Origin: Agathobacter sp. | GTDB lineage: Bacteria; Bacillota; Clostridia; Lachnospirales; Lachnospiraceae | DNA length: 35,559 bases | NCBI GenBank assembly: GCA_022767075.1 | Contig: JALEPP010000127.1 | Location: 1 to 35,559 of the forward strand | Direction: 5' to 3' | In this document: one piece after another, positions 8,515 to 16,789 of the stretch | Numbering within the stretch: position 1 is the stretch's first letter | Layout: each line of letters begins with the position of its first letter | The notes under the pieces: model-generated | Told to the model about the DNA's origin: nothing | The model's database searches: none | What the model saw: the letters and a program-made list of their open reading frames with translations, nothing else | Made by a program: the position numbers and the translations under genes

Positions 8515-8809
8515 CAAAAGGCAATACCGATAGTCGGTAGCCAGATTTTGATTAAGCTTTGGATAATCAAAGTTCTTGTGGGTATGAGACAGGGCCTGGC
8601 ATAACGAGGGCTAGTCGTCGCGCTAGCGACATGTTACAATAAATCTATGAAAAGCCACAGAATACAGTTGTGGCATGAAAATAGCCTGACATAGCGTCAG
8701 GTAAATTTCGACTTTGAATGGTTTTTTGAGAGTTGTTTTTGAAATAGCCACTCACATCTTTATCAGGACTGGGCGGCTATCAATTTGACTATCAATAATT
8801 AGAAAAACC
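8515..8809. other. Hairpin-rich intergenic stretch after the nuclease-like gene
   Basis: No credible gene is seen. Five short inverted repeats follow one another. They are TACCGA-TAG-TCGGTA (8525-8539), TTTGATTA-9-TAATCAAA (8547-8571), GTCGC-GCTA-GCGAC (8617-8630), GCCACA-9-TGTGGC (8654-8674) and CCTGAC-ATAGC-GTCAGG (8685-8701). A longer pair, ATAGCC and GGCTAT, lies around 8755-8780. None is followed by a long T-run, although TTTTTTGAGAG occurs at about 8722. This may be a structured RNA or transcript 3' end. It could also be decayed mobile DNA. Confidence 0.55.
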
Positions 8810-8838
8810 TTGAAATCTCACCCCAAATCAGGTATGCT
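8810..8838 (+). promoter_or_regulatory. Sigma-A type promoter for the small ORF at 8870
   Basis: TTGAAA (8810-8815) and TATGCT (8833-8838) are separated by exactly 17 bp. Transcription would start near 8845, giving a leader of about 25 bases with AAAGGAG before the ATG at 8870. Confidence 0.6.
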
Positions 8839-8869
8839 TACCAAGTTGAATAATTAAAGGAGATGTGGT

Positions 8870-8968
8870 ATGAACGGATTAGGATATACTCCAATTTGCA
8901 GCAGCAGTTCAGCTCAAAAAACATATGATGCAGCATTTCACGGGATTACTGCGCCCTTTTTTAGGTAA
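8870..8968 (+). CDS. Small 32-residue ORF of unknown function (possibly a frameshifted gene)
   Basis: The ORF reads MNGLGYTPICSSSSAQ, then KTYDAAFHGITAPFFR and stop. It has a good AAAGGAG site 7 bases before its ATG, its own promoter and a strong terminator 44 bases downstream, so the unit looks purpose-built. I do not recognise the peptide. It ends just after a run of six T. Removing one T would extend the frame to end GKLPEEMMVL at 8996, which reads like genuine protein, so this could be a decayed or slippage-controlled gene. It has no transmembrane segment or toxin-like hydrophobic core. A small RNA with an incidental ORF is an alternative. Confidence 0.4.
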   Translation: MNGLGYTPICSSSSAQKTYDAAFHGITAPFFR

Positions 8969-9011
8969 GCTACCGGAAGAAATGATGGTTCTATAAGCAG
9001 TAATTCCAACG

Positions 9012-9053
9012 GCATTTTGATTATTGAAAAATAGTCAAAATGCTTTTTCTTTT
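9012..9053 (+). terminator. Strong intrinsic terminator
   Basis: A 14-bp stem, GCATTTTGATTATT (9012-9025) and AATAGTCAAAATGC (9030-9043), has one wobble pair and a GAAA tetraloop. It is followed by TTTTTCTTTT. It closes the mini-transcription unit that starts at 8810. Confidence 0.9.
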
Positions 9054-9199
9054 GTAAGGAACGCTTAGGTCACAGGAGAGAATGGTCTAAATTACCTCAT
9101 AGGACAAGTAAAAATAAATGTGACAAGGGCGGGATAATGCAACAGTTAAGGCTAAACTATGTAACAGTTGGAGTAGTAAGAGAGAAAAGAGGAATGAAC

Positions 9200-10411
9200 A
9201 TGAATCATACAAATACATTAGAAACAAACAATGAAACAATGATAAAGAAGTGGAAAAGAAATATCCCGTTGGATTATATAGATACCTTTATCGGAAATCT
9301 CAACATGCAGAGCTGCGTGTGGGTTCTTTACCTTGCGTTTCGAGGGATGAATCTGGCGCAGATTGGGATACTGGAGGGAATCTATCACGCAGTCAGTATT
9401 GTCTGTGAAGTTCCATCGGGAGCAATGGCTGATTTGTTGGGACGGAAAAAATGTATGCTCATCAGTCGCGTCCTAATTGCAGTCTCCTGTGTGATTATGC
9501 TTTTTGGAAACAATTTTTGGTGGTTTGCATTAAGCTTTGGAATACAGGCCCTCGGCAATAATATGAATTCGGGCTCAGAGGAGGCGTTAATCTACGACAG
9601 CATGAAGGCTGTTGGGAATGAGGATGCATATATGGGAGTCTATGGAAGACTCAATGTGATTATTGAAGTGTCACAGCAGATTGCAACAGTTGTTGGAGGG
9701 ATTCTGGCAGAGGTTTCATTTGCCTATTGCTATGGTGCAAGCCTGGTGATTGGATGCCTTGCAATTGTTCCGGTTATTTTTATGGAAGAGGTTCCTACCA
9801 ATCAGAAGCTGGAAGTGTCAGTTCCACAGTTGATTCGTCAGCATTTCAAAACAAGCTTTGATATTTTGAAGGAGGACAGACGAATTCTTAAGATTATTGT
9901 ATTTTACGCTGTTGTGTTTACCGGGCACACCCTGCTGTTTTTCTATAGCCAGCAATATTTCAGCGATTTGGGATATAATAAAATACAGCTAAGCTTTATT
10001 ATGCTGGTGGTAGGTCTGGTTTCCTGCGCAGGAGCATTGCTCAGCGAGAAGCTGTATGAAAAGCTTGGAAAGAAAATGGCGTATCTAGGTGCGTTTGGAA
10101 TTGCATTTGCCTTTCTTTGCTATGGGGCAAACAACCTGTGGATTTCCATGGTATCCTTTGGGGTGGCAAGCTTCTGCAACAGCATGCTCTATCCGGTACA
10201 GTCGGAATCCTTAAATGAGCTGATACCATCGGAGCAGAGAGCAACCCTCATATCGATCAACAGCATGTTTTTCTCCATCGGAATGATTGTTCTATTTCCG
10301 TTGGCGGGAGCACTGGCTGATGTGTTTGGCTTAACCAGAATTCTCGTGGCGATTGGTGTATTGTTGGCGGCGTTGGTGGTTGTATTTTGTTTGCGAAAAG
10401 AAGCCGTATAA
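9200..10411 (+). CDS. Major facilitator superfamily transporter
   Basis: This integral membrane protein of about 403 residues has roughly 12 hydrophobic helices and is probably a drug or small-molecule exporter. The loop between helices 2 and 3 has the MFS signature GAMADLLGRKKCMLISR, and the equivalent in the second half is SEKLYEKLGKKMAY. Late helices contain SINSMFFSIGMIVLFPLAGALADVFG. I prefer the ATG at 9200 (MNHTNTLETN) because AGAGGA lies 6 bases upstream. An in-frame ATG at 9137 with a GGGCGGGA run would add 21 residues and cannot be excluded. It sits alone, between the strong terminator at 9012 and a DUF362 gene 190 bases further on. The substrate cannot be read from sequence. Confidence 0.88.
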   Translation: MNHTNTLETNNETMIKKWKRNIPLDYIDTFIGNLNMQSCVWVLYLAFRGMNLAQIGILEGIYHAVSIVCEVPSGAMADLLGRKKCMLISRVLIAVSCVIMLFGNNFWWFALSFGIQALGNNMNSGSEEALIYDSMKAVGNEDAYMGVYGRLNVIIEVSQQIATVVGGILAEVSFAYCYGASLVIGCLAIVPVIFMEEVPTNQKLEVSVPQLIRQHFKTSFDILKEDRRILKIIVFYAVVFTGHTLLFFYSQQYFSDLGYNKIQLSFIMLVVGLVSCAGALLSEKLYEKLGKKMAYLGAFGIAFAFLCYGANNLWISMVSFGVASFCNSMLYPVQSESLNELIPSEQRATLISINSMFFSIGMIVLFPLAGALADVFGLTRILVAIGVLLAALVVVFCLRKEAV

Positions 10412-10601
10412 GAAGTTGAATAGAAGAAGTCAAGCAGACAAGGTTGAAAAGAAAAACTGAATAAAAGTAGCTGAATGGAGAAAGCTTCCCATAGAAAGCT
10501 CGCCACAAAACCCCATATAGGAAGCTCCATAGAAAAATATCTTGATTTTTTACAGATTTTCCCACATGATAAAAACAGCAAACGATGTAGGAGGTACCAA
10601 C

Positions 10602-11729
10602 ATGGAAAAATCACAAGTATATTTCACTACTTTTAAGACAACCGGCTCGGAAAATCTTCTTCAAAAGCTTCACAGACTCATGAAGACAGCCGGATTTGAA
10701 AAAATTGATTTTACAGATAAATACGCTGCCATCAAGATTCATTTTGGCGAATATGGAAATCTTGCATTCCTTCGTCCAAATTACGCAAAGGTAGTGGCCG
10801 ATTATGTAAAGGAGCTTGGAGGAAAAGCTTTTCTTACCGACTGTAACACTCTATATGTAGGTAGCCGTAAGAATGCCTTAGACCATTTAGATACTGCATA
10901 TGTCAATGGATTTTCCCCGCTGCAGACAGGGTGCCATGTGATTATCGGGGATGGACTCAAGGGAACAGATGAAACATTGGTTCCCATTGATGGAGAATAC
11001 GTAAAAGAAGCAAAAATTGGACATGCTATTATGGATGCCGATATATTTATCTCTCTAACCCATTTCAAAGGACATGAGATGGCTGGATTTGGAGGAGCAA
11101 TCAAGAACATAGGTATGGGATGCGGTTCTCGCGCCGGAAAAATGGAGCAGCATCGTGAGGGTAAGCCAAGTGTAGCAAAGGAAGGTTGCGTGGGCTGCGG
11201 TTCTTGCGTGAAAATCTGTGCACACGGAGCTCCTGTGATTGAGAATGGAAAGGCAACCATTAACCATGATAAATGTGTGGGTTGTGGCCGATGCCTGGCG
11301 GTATGCCCGAAAAATGTCATTGATGCGGACGATAACAAAAATATCGCCATGCTGAATTATAAGATGGCGGAGTACGCTTATGCAGTATGTAAGGATCGTC
11401 CATGCTTCCATGTATCTCTGATTTGCGATGTATCACCGAACTGTGATTGTCATTCAGAGAATGATATTCCGATTATTCCAAATGTGGGAATGCTTGCGTC
11501 CTTTGATCCGGTTGCATTGGATCAGGCCTGTGCAGACCTCTGCAACGCGATGCCTCCGATTGACGGAAGTATTTTGGCGGATAACCTTAAGAAGGAAGAG
11601 GAAGCTCATTGTCACCATCATGGAGACCATTTCCATATGACTCATCCGGATACAGAGTGGGAGACCTGCCTGGATCATGCACAGAAAATGGGACTCGGCC
11701 AGCGAGAGTACGAGCTGAAGAGGATATAA
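10602..11729 (+). CDS. DUF362 protein with two [4Fe-4S] ferredoxin motifs
   Basis: The 375-residue protein has an N-terminal DUF362 domain (about 1-190 and again 280-330; markers IKIHFGEYGN, FLTDCNTLY, SLTHFKGHEMAGFGGAIKNIGMGCGSR). Into this a bacterial ferredoxin module is inserted: CVGCGSCVKIC (cysteines 196, 199, 202, 206) and CVGCGRCLAVC (225, 228, 231, 235). Further cysteines follow at CDVSPNCDC. The C-terminal tail has a histidine cluster, HCHHHGDHFH, that could bind metal. DUF362 proteins are thought to be cytosolic electron carriers, often linked to anaerobic redox enzymes; the reaction is unknown. The start has AGGAGGT 6 bases upstream; longer upstream frames lack such a site. The last ten codons are duplicated just after the stop. 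Confidence 0.92.
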   Translation: MEKSQVYFTTFKTTGSENLLQKLHRLMKTAGFEKIDFTDKYAAIKIHFGEYGNLAFLRPNYAKVVADYVKELGGKAFLTDCNTLYVGSRKNALDHLDTAYVNGFSPLQTGCHVIIGDGLKGTDETLVPIDGEYVKEAKIGHAIMDADIFISLTHFKGHEMAGFGGAIKNIGMGCGSRAGKMEQHREGKPSVAKEGCVGCGSCVKICAHGAPVIENGKATINHDKCVGCGRCLAVCPKNVIDADDNKNIAMLNYKMAEYAYAVCKDRPCFHVSLICDVSPNCDCHSENDIPIIPNVGMLASFDPVALDQACADLCNAMPPIDGSILADNLKKEEEAHCHHHGDHFHMTHPDTEWETCLDHAQKMGLGQREYELKRI

Positions 11730-11767
11730 AAGTCGACCAGCGTGCGTACGAGCTGAAGAGGATATAA
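11700..11767. repeat. Tandem 30-bp duplication of the DUF362 gene end
   Basis: Bases 11700-11729 encode the last codons (QREYELKRI, stop) and recur at 11738-11767 with only two mismatches, in a 38-bp period. The second copy would encode QRAYELKRI and stop. It lies outside the gene and appears non-coding, a relic of a small tandem duplication or slippage. Confidence 0.9.
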
Positions 11768-11839
11768 GAGAATAGTAGACAAGTATGCCTGCGAGATGAT
11801 GAAAAAAGGTTGTCTCTGCCGGCTGTGAAAGGAAGTAAC

Positions 11840-12064
11840 ATGGATTTTAGTGAGAAGTTTGAATTACAGGATTGCCCAATCTGTGGAGGGGCCGGTCTTC
11901 TGGAGGATGAGGAGGGCAATAACTATGTAGTGTCCTGCCTGGATTGCGGAAGTCACACCGTAAGTATTGGGTACAAGGAAGAGGCCCAGGCAGAGGATGC
12001 GGCAAGACGTGCTGCAGAATTGTGGAATACCGGCAAGGTGATTTCCAGCCATCCGGGAGAGTAG
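11840..12064 (+). CDS. Lar-like small zinc-ribbon protein
   Basis: The 74-residue protein begins MDFSEKFELQDCPICGG. It has two cysteine pairs, CPICGG (about residues 12-17) and CLDCGS (about 34-39), and a C-terminal EDAARRAAELWN helix. This arrangement matches the restriction alleviation protein Lar family (CPFCGG ... CxxCG ... A..AWN). Many members in Firmicutes are stand-alone zinc ribbons of unknown role, so anti-restriction activity should not be assumed. AAAGGAAG lies before the ATG at 11840; the open frame upstream to 11810 lacks a ribosome site. A strong intrinsic terminator follows at 12113. It stands between the DUF362 gene and enolase with no functional tie visible. Confidence 0.8.
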   Translation: MDFSEKFELQDCPICGGAGLLEDEEGNNYVVSCLDCGSHTVSIGYKEEAQAEDAARRAAELWNTGKVISSHPGE

Positions 12065-12112
12065 TGGAAATTCCCACTGCCCTTGGTTAGAAAAATGAAA
12101 AGTGGACATCAT

Positions 12113-12140
12113 AAGAAGGAGCAAGAGCTCCTTCTTTTTT
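12113..12140 (+). terminator. Intrinsic terminator after the Lar-like gene
   Basis: A ten-bp stem, AAGAAGGAGC (12113-12122) and GCTCCTTCTT (12127-12136), encloses an AAGA loop and runs into six T residues. It separates the Lar-like gene from enolase. Confidence 0.92.
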
Positions 12141-12207
12141 GTTGTGCACCCGGTGGACAGGTGCCCATGAGAACGAGCTTATCAGTTTTGAAATTGGGAG
12201 GAAAGCA

Positions 12208-13518
12208 ATGATTGAAGTAGTACCTACACCGGTAATCAGACAGGTAAAAGCAAGAGAGATACTGGATTCCAGAGGGAATCCTACAGTGGAAGCGGAGGTG
12301 TGGCTTTCGGATGGAACCATAGCAAGAGGTGCTGCCCCTAGCGGAGCATCCACCGGTGTCTATGAGGCAGTGGAGCTTCGGGATGAGGAGCCAAATCGAT
12401 ATATGGGAAAGGGGGTAGCCCATGCAGTGAGCAATGTAAATGAAATTATTACCCATGTACTTGCAGGAAGAATCATTACCCACCAGAGAGAAATCGACAT
12501 GGCCATGGTGGAAAAGGATCACAGCAGCAATAAATCGGTGCTTGGGGCAAATGCCATATTGGCGGTGTCTATTGCCTGCGCCAGAGCGGCTGCAAAAAGC
12601 ATGAATATCCCGCTGTACCGCTATTTGGGAGGGATTCAGAGTAAGCTTATGCCAATTCCAATGATGAATATTTTAAATGGCGGAGCACATGTGTCTGACA
12701 AAAACTCTCAGGATTTTCAAGAGTTCATGATTGTCCCGGTGGGAGCTGGATGCTTTAAGGAAGCTCTTCGCACGGGGACGGAGGTATACCATTCCCTGAA
12801 GAAAATTTTAATTGGAAAGGGATATTCTACAGCAGTTGGGGATGAGGGTGGTTTTGCTCCTGCCATTGCAAGTGTGGACGAAGTGCTTGAAATACTTTCA
12901 GAAGCAGTTAGACAGGCGGGATATGAGCCGGGAAAGGACATTTTGTTTGCCCTTGATGTGGCTGCCAGCGAATGGAAGCCGGACGGAAAATGCCATATGA
13001 TTGATGCGGACCACAAGATTACAGGACAGTTCTGCTACCATCTTCCAAAGGCGGGGCTTGATTACACCACCGATCAGTTGATTCAGATGTATAAGGATTT
13101 GACAGAGAAATACCCTATTTTCTCTATCGAGGATCCTCTGGATGAGGAGGACTGGGAAGGCTGGAGAAGGCTCACGGAGGAACTGGGCAAAAAGGTGCAT
13201 TTGGTTGGAGATGATCTCTTTGTAACCAACACCGGACGTCTGGCAAAGGGAATCGAGAAGGGCTGTGGCAATTCCATTCTGATAAAGCTGAATCAGATCG
13301 GAACTATATCAGAGACCCTGGATGCCATTCAGCTGGCCCATAGTGCTGGATATACGGCAATTGTATCTCACCGTTCCGGTGAAACGGAGGATACGACCAT
13401 TGCGGATCTGGCAGTTGGACTTAATTGTGGATATATCAAGACAGGGGCACCGTGTCGAAGTGAGCGGGTGGCAAAATACAATCAGCTTCTTCGAATCGAA
13501 GAATTGATAGAAAAGTAA
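12208..13518 (+). CDS. eno: Enolase (phosphopyruvate hydratase)
   Basis: It catalyses 2-phosphoglycerate to phosphoenolpyruvate in glycolysis. The 436 residues match the usual size if the ATG at 12208 is used (GGGAGG 7 bases upstream). N-terminal [16 protein letters not shown] and [15 protein letters not shown], then GDEGGFAP with the catalytic glutamate, are present. Magnesium ligands are D250 (ALDVAASE), E308 ([11 protein letters not shown]) and D335 ([10 protein letters not shown]). The catalytic lysine in LIKLNQIGT and SHRSGETED complete the site. The GGxHADN-type loop reads [17 protein letters not shown], somewhat unlike the canonical form, so a second enolase in this genome would not be surprising. 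It follows a terminator, so it probably has its own promoter. Confidence 0.95.
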   Translation: MIEVVPTPVIRQVKAREILDSRGNPTVEAEVWLSDGTIARGAAPSGASTGVYEAVELRDEEPNRYMGKGVAHAVSNVNEIITHVLAGRIITHQREIDMAMVEKDHSSNKSVLGANAILAVSIACARAAAKSMNIPLYRYLGGIQSKLMPIPMMNILNGGAHVSDKNSQDFQEFMIVPVGAGCFKEALRTGTEVYHSLKKILIGKGYSTAVGDEGGFAPAIASVDEVLEILSEAVRQAGYEPGKDILFALDVAASEWKPDGKCHMIDADHKITGQFCYHLPKAGLDYTTDQLIQMYKDLTEKYPIFSIEDPLDEEDWEGWRRLTEELGKKVHLVGDDLFVTNTGRLAKGIEKGCGNSILIKLNQIGTISETLDAIQLAHSAGYTAIVSHRSGETEDTTIADLAVGLNCGYIKTGAPCRSERVAKYNQLLRIEELIEK

Positions 13519-13532
13519 AAAATTGCTATAAT
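13504..13532 (+). promoter_or_regulatory. Promoter overlapping the end of enolase
   Basis: TTGATA (13504-13509) and TATAAT (13527-13532) are separated by 17 bp. The pair lies across the enolase stop codon and would drive the oligoendopeptidase gene at 13573 with a leader of about 34 bases. CGTTCC (13533-13538) and GGAACG (13564-13569) form an inverted repeat around that leader's ribosome site. Confidence 0.75.
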
Positions 13533-13572
13533 CGTTCCTAGATATGTCAAACAGCATTAGGAGGGAACGAAT

Positions 13573-15384
13573 ATGGCAGAACAGCTAAAGAAAAGAAGTG
13601 AGGTTCCGGTAGAGCTTACCTGGGACTTGACCGCATTATACAAGACGGAAGAAGATATGTTTGCTGATATGGACAAGGCAAAAGCACTTTGTGATTCCAT
13701 TGTGGAAAAATATCAGGGAAAGCTTACTTCCCCGGAAGTAATTAATGCCTGCTATCTGGATTACGAGGAGTGGGGCAAAATTATCATTCTTGTGAGTCAT
13801 TATGGAGAGCTTGCCTCTTCGGTGGACTACAGCGACGGAAGACTTCAGGAACTCAATGGCAAAATTATGGCAGAGATTGCAGCCATGGAAAGTAAGCTTT
13901 CCTTTATTGAAAGTGAAGTGCTACAGCAGAGCGAACAGGTTCTGGAAAAGGCAATGGAGCAGGCGACCAACGCGAAACACACCTTGAAGAACCTTCTTCG
14001 TCAGAAGCCTCATATGTTGGCACCGGAGGCTGAGAGGGTCATTAAGGCCATGGGTCAGACATTGGGTACCCCATACGAGATTTACAACATTGCAAAGCTG
14101 GCAGATATGCAGTTTCCAAACTTTACCGTAGATGGAAAGGAATACCCTCTGGGATATTCTCTCTACGAGGATGACTATGAGTATGAGACCGATACGAAGG
14201 TTCGAAGAGCAGCCTTTGCGGCGTTCTCAAAGAAACTGAGGGATTATGAAAATATTACCGCAACCGCCTACAATGCCTGTGTGAGACAGGAAAAAATTGA
14301 AGCGGATTTGAGGGGCTTTGACAGTGTCTTTGACAGCTTGCTGTTTAATCAGCATGTTACCAGGGAGATGTATGATCGTCAGATTGACCTCATCACTACA
14401 AAGCTGGCCCCACATATGAGAAGATATGCAAAGCTCATTCAGAAAGCCTATGGACTGGAAAAAATGACCTTTTGTGATCTGAAGCTTCCTTTGGATGGGG
14501 AGTACAGCCCGAGAGTTACCATCGATGGCTCGAGAGAGTACATTGAAAAGGGACTGGCAGTGATGGGAGAGGATTATGTTGACATGATCCGAACCGCGTA
14601 CAAGGAGCGCTGGGTAGATTTTGCTCAGAATGTTGGAAAATGTACAGGTGGTTTCTGCGCAAGTCCATATGGCAATCATTCCTACATTTTGCTGAGCTGG
14701 AATGAGCGAATGTCTGACGTGTTTACCCTTGCTCATGAGCTGGGACATGCGGGACACTTCAAGAGCTGTAACAGCACTCAGCCAATGTTTGATACCGATG
14801 TATCAACCTATTTTGTAGAGGCTCCTTCTACCATGAATGAGCTGCTTATGGCACATTATCTGTTAAAGACCAATGAGGATAAGCGTTTCCAGAGATGGGT
14901 GCTTTCCTCTATGATTCAGAACACCTACTACCACAATTTCGTGACTCATCTTCTTGAGGCGGATTACCAGAGAAAGGTTTACCGCATTATTGATGAGGGC
15001 GGTTCAGTGAGTGCTGAGGTATTGAATAAGCTCAAGAGAGAGACCTTAGAGAACTTTTGGGGAGATGCTGTGGAAATCACAGAGGGCGCAGAGTTGACCT
15101 GGATGCGCCAGCCTCATTACTATATGGGTCTGTATTCATACACCTACAGTGCAGGCCTTACCGTAGCAACTCAGGTATGCAAACGAATTGAAAAGGAAGG
15201 GCAGCCGGCAGTAGAGGATTGGAAGAAGGTTCTGGCAGCAGGAGGAACCATGGATCCGGTAGAGCTTGCAGCTTTAGCAAAAGTAGATATTACAGGGGAT
15301 GGTCCACTCCTTGATACCATCGAGACCATTGGTCAGATGATTGACGATATTGAGAGACTTACCAAGGAGATGGAAGAAGCCTAA
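13573..15384 (+). CDS. pepF: Oligoendopeptidase F (M3 family zinc metallopeptidase)
   Basis: This 603-residue cytosolic peptidase trims oligopeptides. The zinc site is HELGH at residues 388-392 inside TLAHELGHAGHFKS, with the third ligand expected in the FVEAPSTMNELLMAHYLL segment. The N-terminal half is the helical lid typical of PepF (WDLTALYKTEEDMFADM at the start). The C-terminal part includes YHNFVTHLLEADYQRKVYRI and YYMGLYSYTYSAGLTVA, which line the substrate channel. An AGGAGGG site is 7 bases before the ATG and a consensus promoter overlaps the enolase end. A MATE transporter gene follows after 25 bases, so read-through is likely. The family call is firm; specificity is not visible. 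Confidence 0.94.
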   Translation: MAEQLKKRSEVPVELTWDLTALYKTEEDMFADMDKAKALCDSIVEKYQGKLTSPEVINACYLDYEEWGKIIILVSHYGELASSVDYSDGRLQELNGKIMAEIAAMESKLSFIESEVLQQSEQVLEKAMEQATNAKHTLKNLLRQKPHMLAPEAERVIKAMGQTLGTPYEIYNIAKLADMQFPNFTVDGKEYPLGYSLYEDDYEYETDTKVRRAAFAAFSKKLRDYENITATAYNACVRQEKIEADLRGFDSVFDSLLFNQHVTREMYDRQIDLITTKLAPHMRRYAKLIQKAYGLEKMTFCDLKLPLDGEYSPRVTIDGSREYIEKGLAVMGEDYVDMIRTAYKERWVDFAQNVGKCTGGFCASPYGNHSYILLSWNERMSDVFTLAHELGHAGHFKSCNSTQPMFDTDVSTYFVEAPSTMNELLMAHYLLKTNEDKRFQRWVLSSMIQNTYYHNFVTHLLEADYQRKVYRIIDEGGSVSAEVLNKLKRETLENFWGDAVEITEGAELTWMRQPHYYMGLYSYTYSAGLTVATQVCKRIEKEGQPAVEDWKKVLAAGGTMDPVELAALAKVDITGDGPLLDTIETIGQMIDDIERLTKEMEEA

Positions 15385-15409
15385 GCTTCCCCAGGAAGAG
15401 AGGTTTTAA

Positions 15410-16786
15410 ATGGAAACAAAAGAGAATAAGATGCTGACAGGAACCATCTGGAAGCAGATTCTGGTCTTCTTTTTCCCAATTTTAATTGGTACATTTTTTC
15501 AACAGCTATATAACACCATTGATGCGCTGATTGTAGGTCGGTTTTGCGGAAAAATCGCTCTGTCTGCGGTAGGAGGATCTTCCGCCCAGATTATCAGCTT
15601 CGTGGTGGGATTTTTCACAGGGCTCACAGGTGGTGCCAGTGTCCTGATTTCCCAGTTTTATGGGGGAAAAGACACCAGGCGGCTTCGGGACGCCCTACAT
15701 ACCGCTTACGGATTTGCTACATTAGGCGGAATCGTATTAAGCATACTTTGTTTTTTCTTAACACCGGGGATTTTATCCCTTATGAACACGCCGGAAGATT
15801 TAATGAGCTCGTCAGTTCTCTATATGAGAGTCTATTTTGTGGGACTTATATTTGTGTTTATTTATAATATGGGTTCCTCCGTGCTCAGGGCAATTGGCGA
15901 TTCCAAGAGACCGTTATACTTTTTAATTGTGTGCTCATTGGTAAATATTGTATTGGATTTGTTTTTTGTCCTGGTATTTCGGATGGGGGTTTGGGGAGTT
16001 GGCCTTGCAACCCTGGTGGCTCAGGGGGTCAGCGCATTCTTAGTAACCTGGTGGTTAATGAAAAAGCAGGAGGATGTGCAGCTTCGCATTTCTGAAATTC
16101 GAATTCAGAGAAAGGTGTTAGGCTCCATTCTTCGAATTGGTATTCCCAATGGAATTCAGTCTTCTATGTACTGCATTTCCAACATTATCGTTCAGACTGC
16201 GCTGAACTTATTTGGAGTTGATACGATGGCGGCATGGACTGCCTACGGGAAAATAGACGTGTTATTTTGGATGGTCAATGCCTCCTTTGGCATTGCGGCA
16301 TCCACCTTTGTAGGTCAGAATTATGGGGCAGGGCTCTACCATCGAATGAGAAAGGGCGCAAGAGTGTGCATGTTTATGGCGCTGTTTAGCGCAGTTTTCT
16401 TTACGGTGTTAATGATGTCTGCAGGTCCGTTCCTTCTTGGAATATTTGTGGAGGATGCGCAGGTAGTGGAGATTGGAATGGTGATGATTCGCACCATCGC
16501 GCCGGCGTATTTTCTCTTTGTGTTTATCGAAATCTTCTCCGGAGTGCTTCGTGCCCAGGGGAAAACGGTGGTCAGCACCACCATTTCCATTCTGGGAATC
16601 TGTGTATATCGAATTGCCTGGGTAAATATTCTGGGTACAAAGGCAGAGCTCCAGAAATTGATTTTGTGTTATCCAATCAGCTGGCTCATCTGTGCAGTGG
16701 CCATCGGAATCTACTATCTGGCAGAACAAAAGAAACTGGAAATAAACCACATTCATAATGTACATGACAAGAAAGCTCACGGGTAA
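15410..16786 (+). CDS. MATE family efflux transporter
   Basis: This 458-residue membrane protein has about 12 hydrophobic helices. The start METKENKMLTGTIWKQILVFFFPILIGTFFQQLYNTIDALIVGRF is the classical MATE N-terminus. The segment between has VSAVGG-like residues (LSAVGGSSAQIISFVVGFFTGLTGGASVLISQFYG), and the second half repeats the pattern (IGIPNGIQSSMYCISNIIVQ ... STFVGQNYGAG). MATE proteins export cationic compounds by Na+ or H+ antiport; the substrate is unknown. The stop is 3 bases from the next gene, so it is co-transcribed with the pseudouridine synthase and ABC-F genes. Confidence 0.93.
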   Translation: METKENKMLTGTIWKQILVFFFPILIGTFFQQLYNTIDALIVGRFCGKIALSAVGGSSAQIISFVVGFFTGLTGGASVLISQFYGGKDTRRLRDALHTAYGFATLGGIVLSILCFFLTPGILSLMNTPEDLMSSSVLYMRVYFVGLIFVFIYNMGSSVLRAIGDSKRPLYFLIVCSLVNIVLDLFFVLVFRMGVWGVGLATLVAQGVSAFLVTWWLMKKQEDVQLRISEIRIQRKVLGSILRIGIPNGIQSSMYCISNIIVQTALNLFGVDTMAAWTAYGKIDVLFWMVNASFGIAASTFVGQNYGAGLYHRMRKGARVCMFMALFSAVFFTVLMMSAGPFLLGIFVEDAQVVEIGMVMIRTIAPAYFLFVFIEIFSGVLRAQGKTVVSTTISILGICVYRIAWVNILGTKAELQKLILCYPISWLICAVAIGIYYLAEQKKLEINHIHNVHDKKAHG

Positions 16787-16789
16787 GCC

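Noticed and set aside
9137-9199. Longer N-terminus for the MFS transporter
   Set aside because: Possible, but the ATG at 9200 has a better spaced AGAGGA site and starts closer to the first membrane-associated segment.
10412-10545. GTTGAA/AGTCAAG words and CCATAGAAA copies that recall the 62-bp repeats
   Set aside because: No constant spacing and no matching arms; likely chance in purine-rich intergenic DNA.
11840-12064. Anti-restriction function for the Lar-like protein tied to a restriction system
   Set aside because: No restriction-modification gene is present in the window, and the fold alone is not enough.
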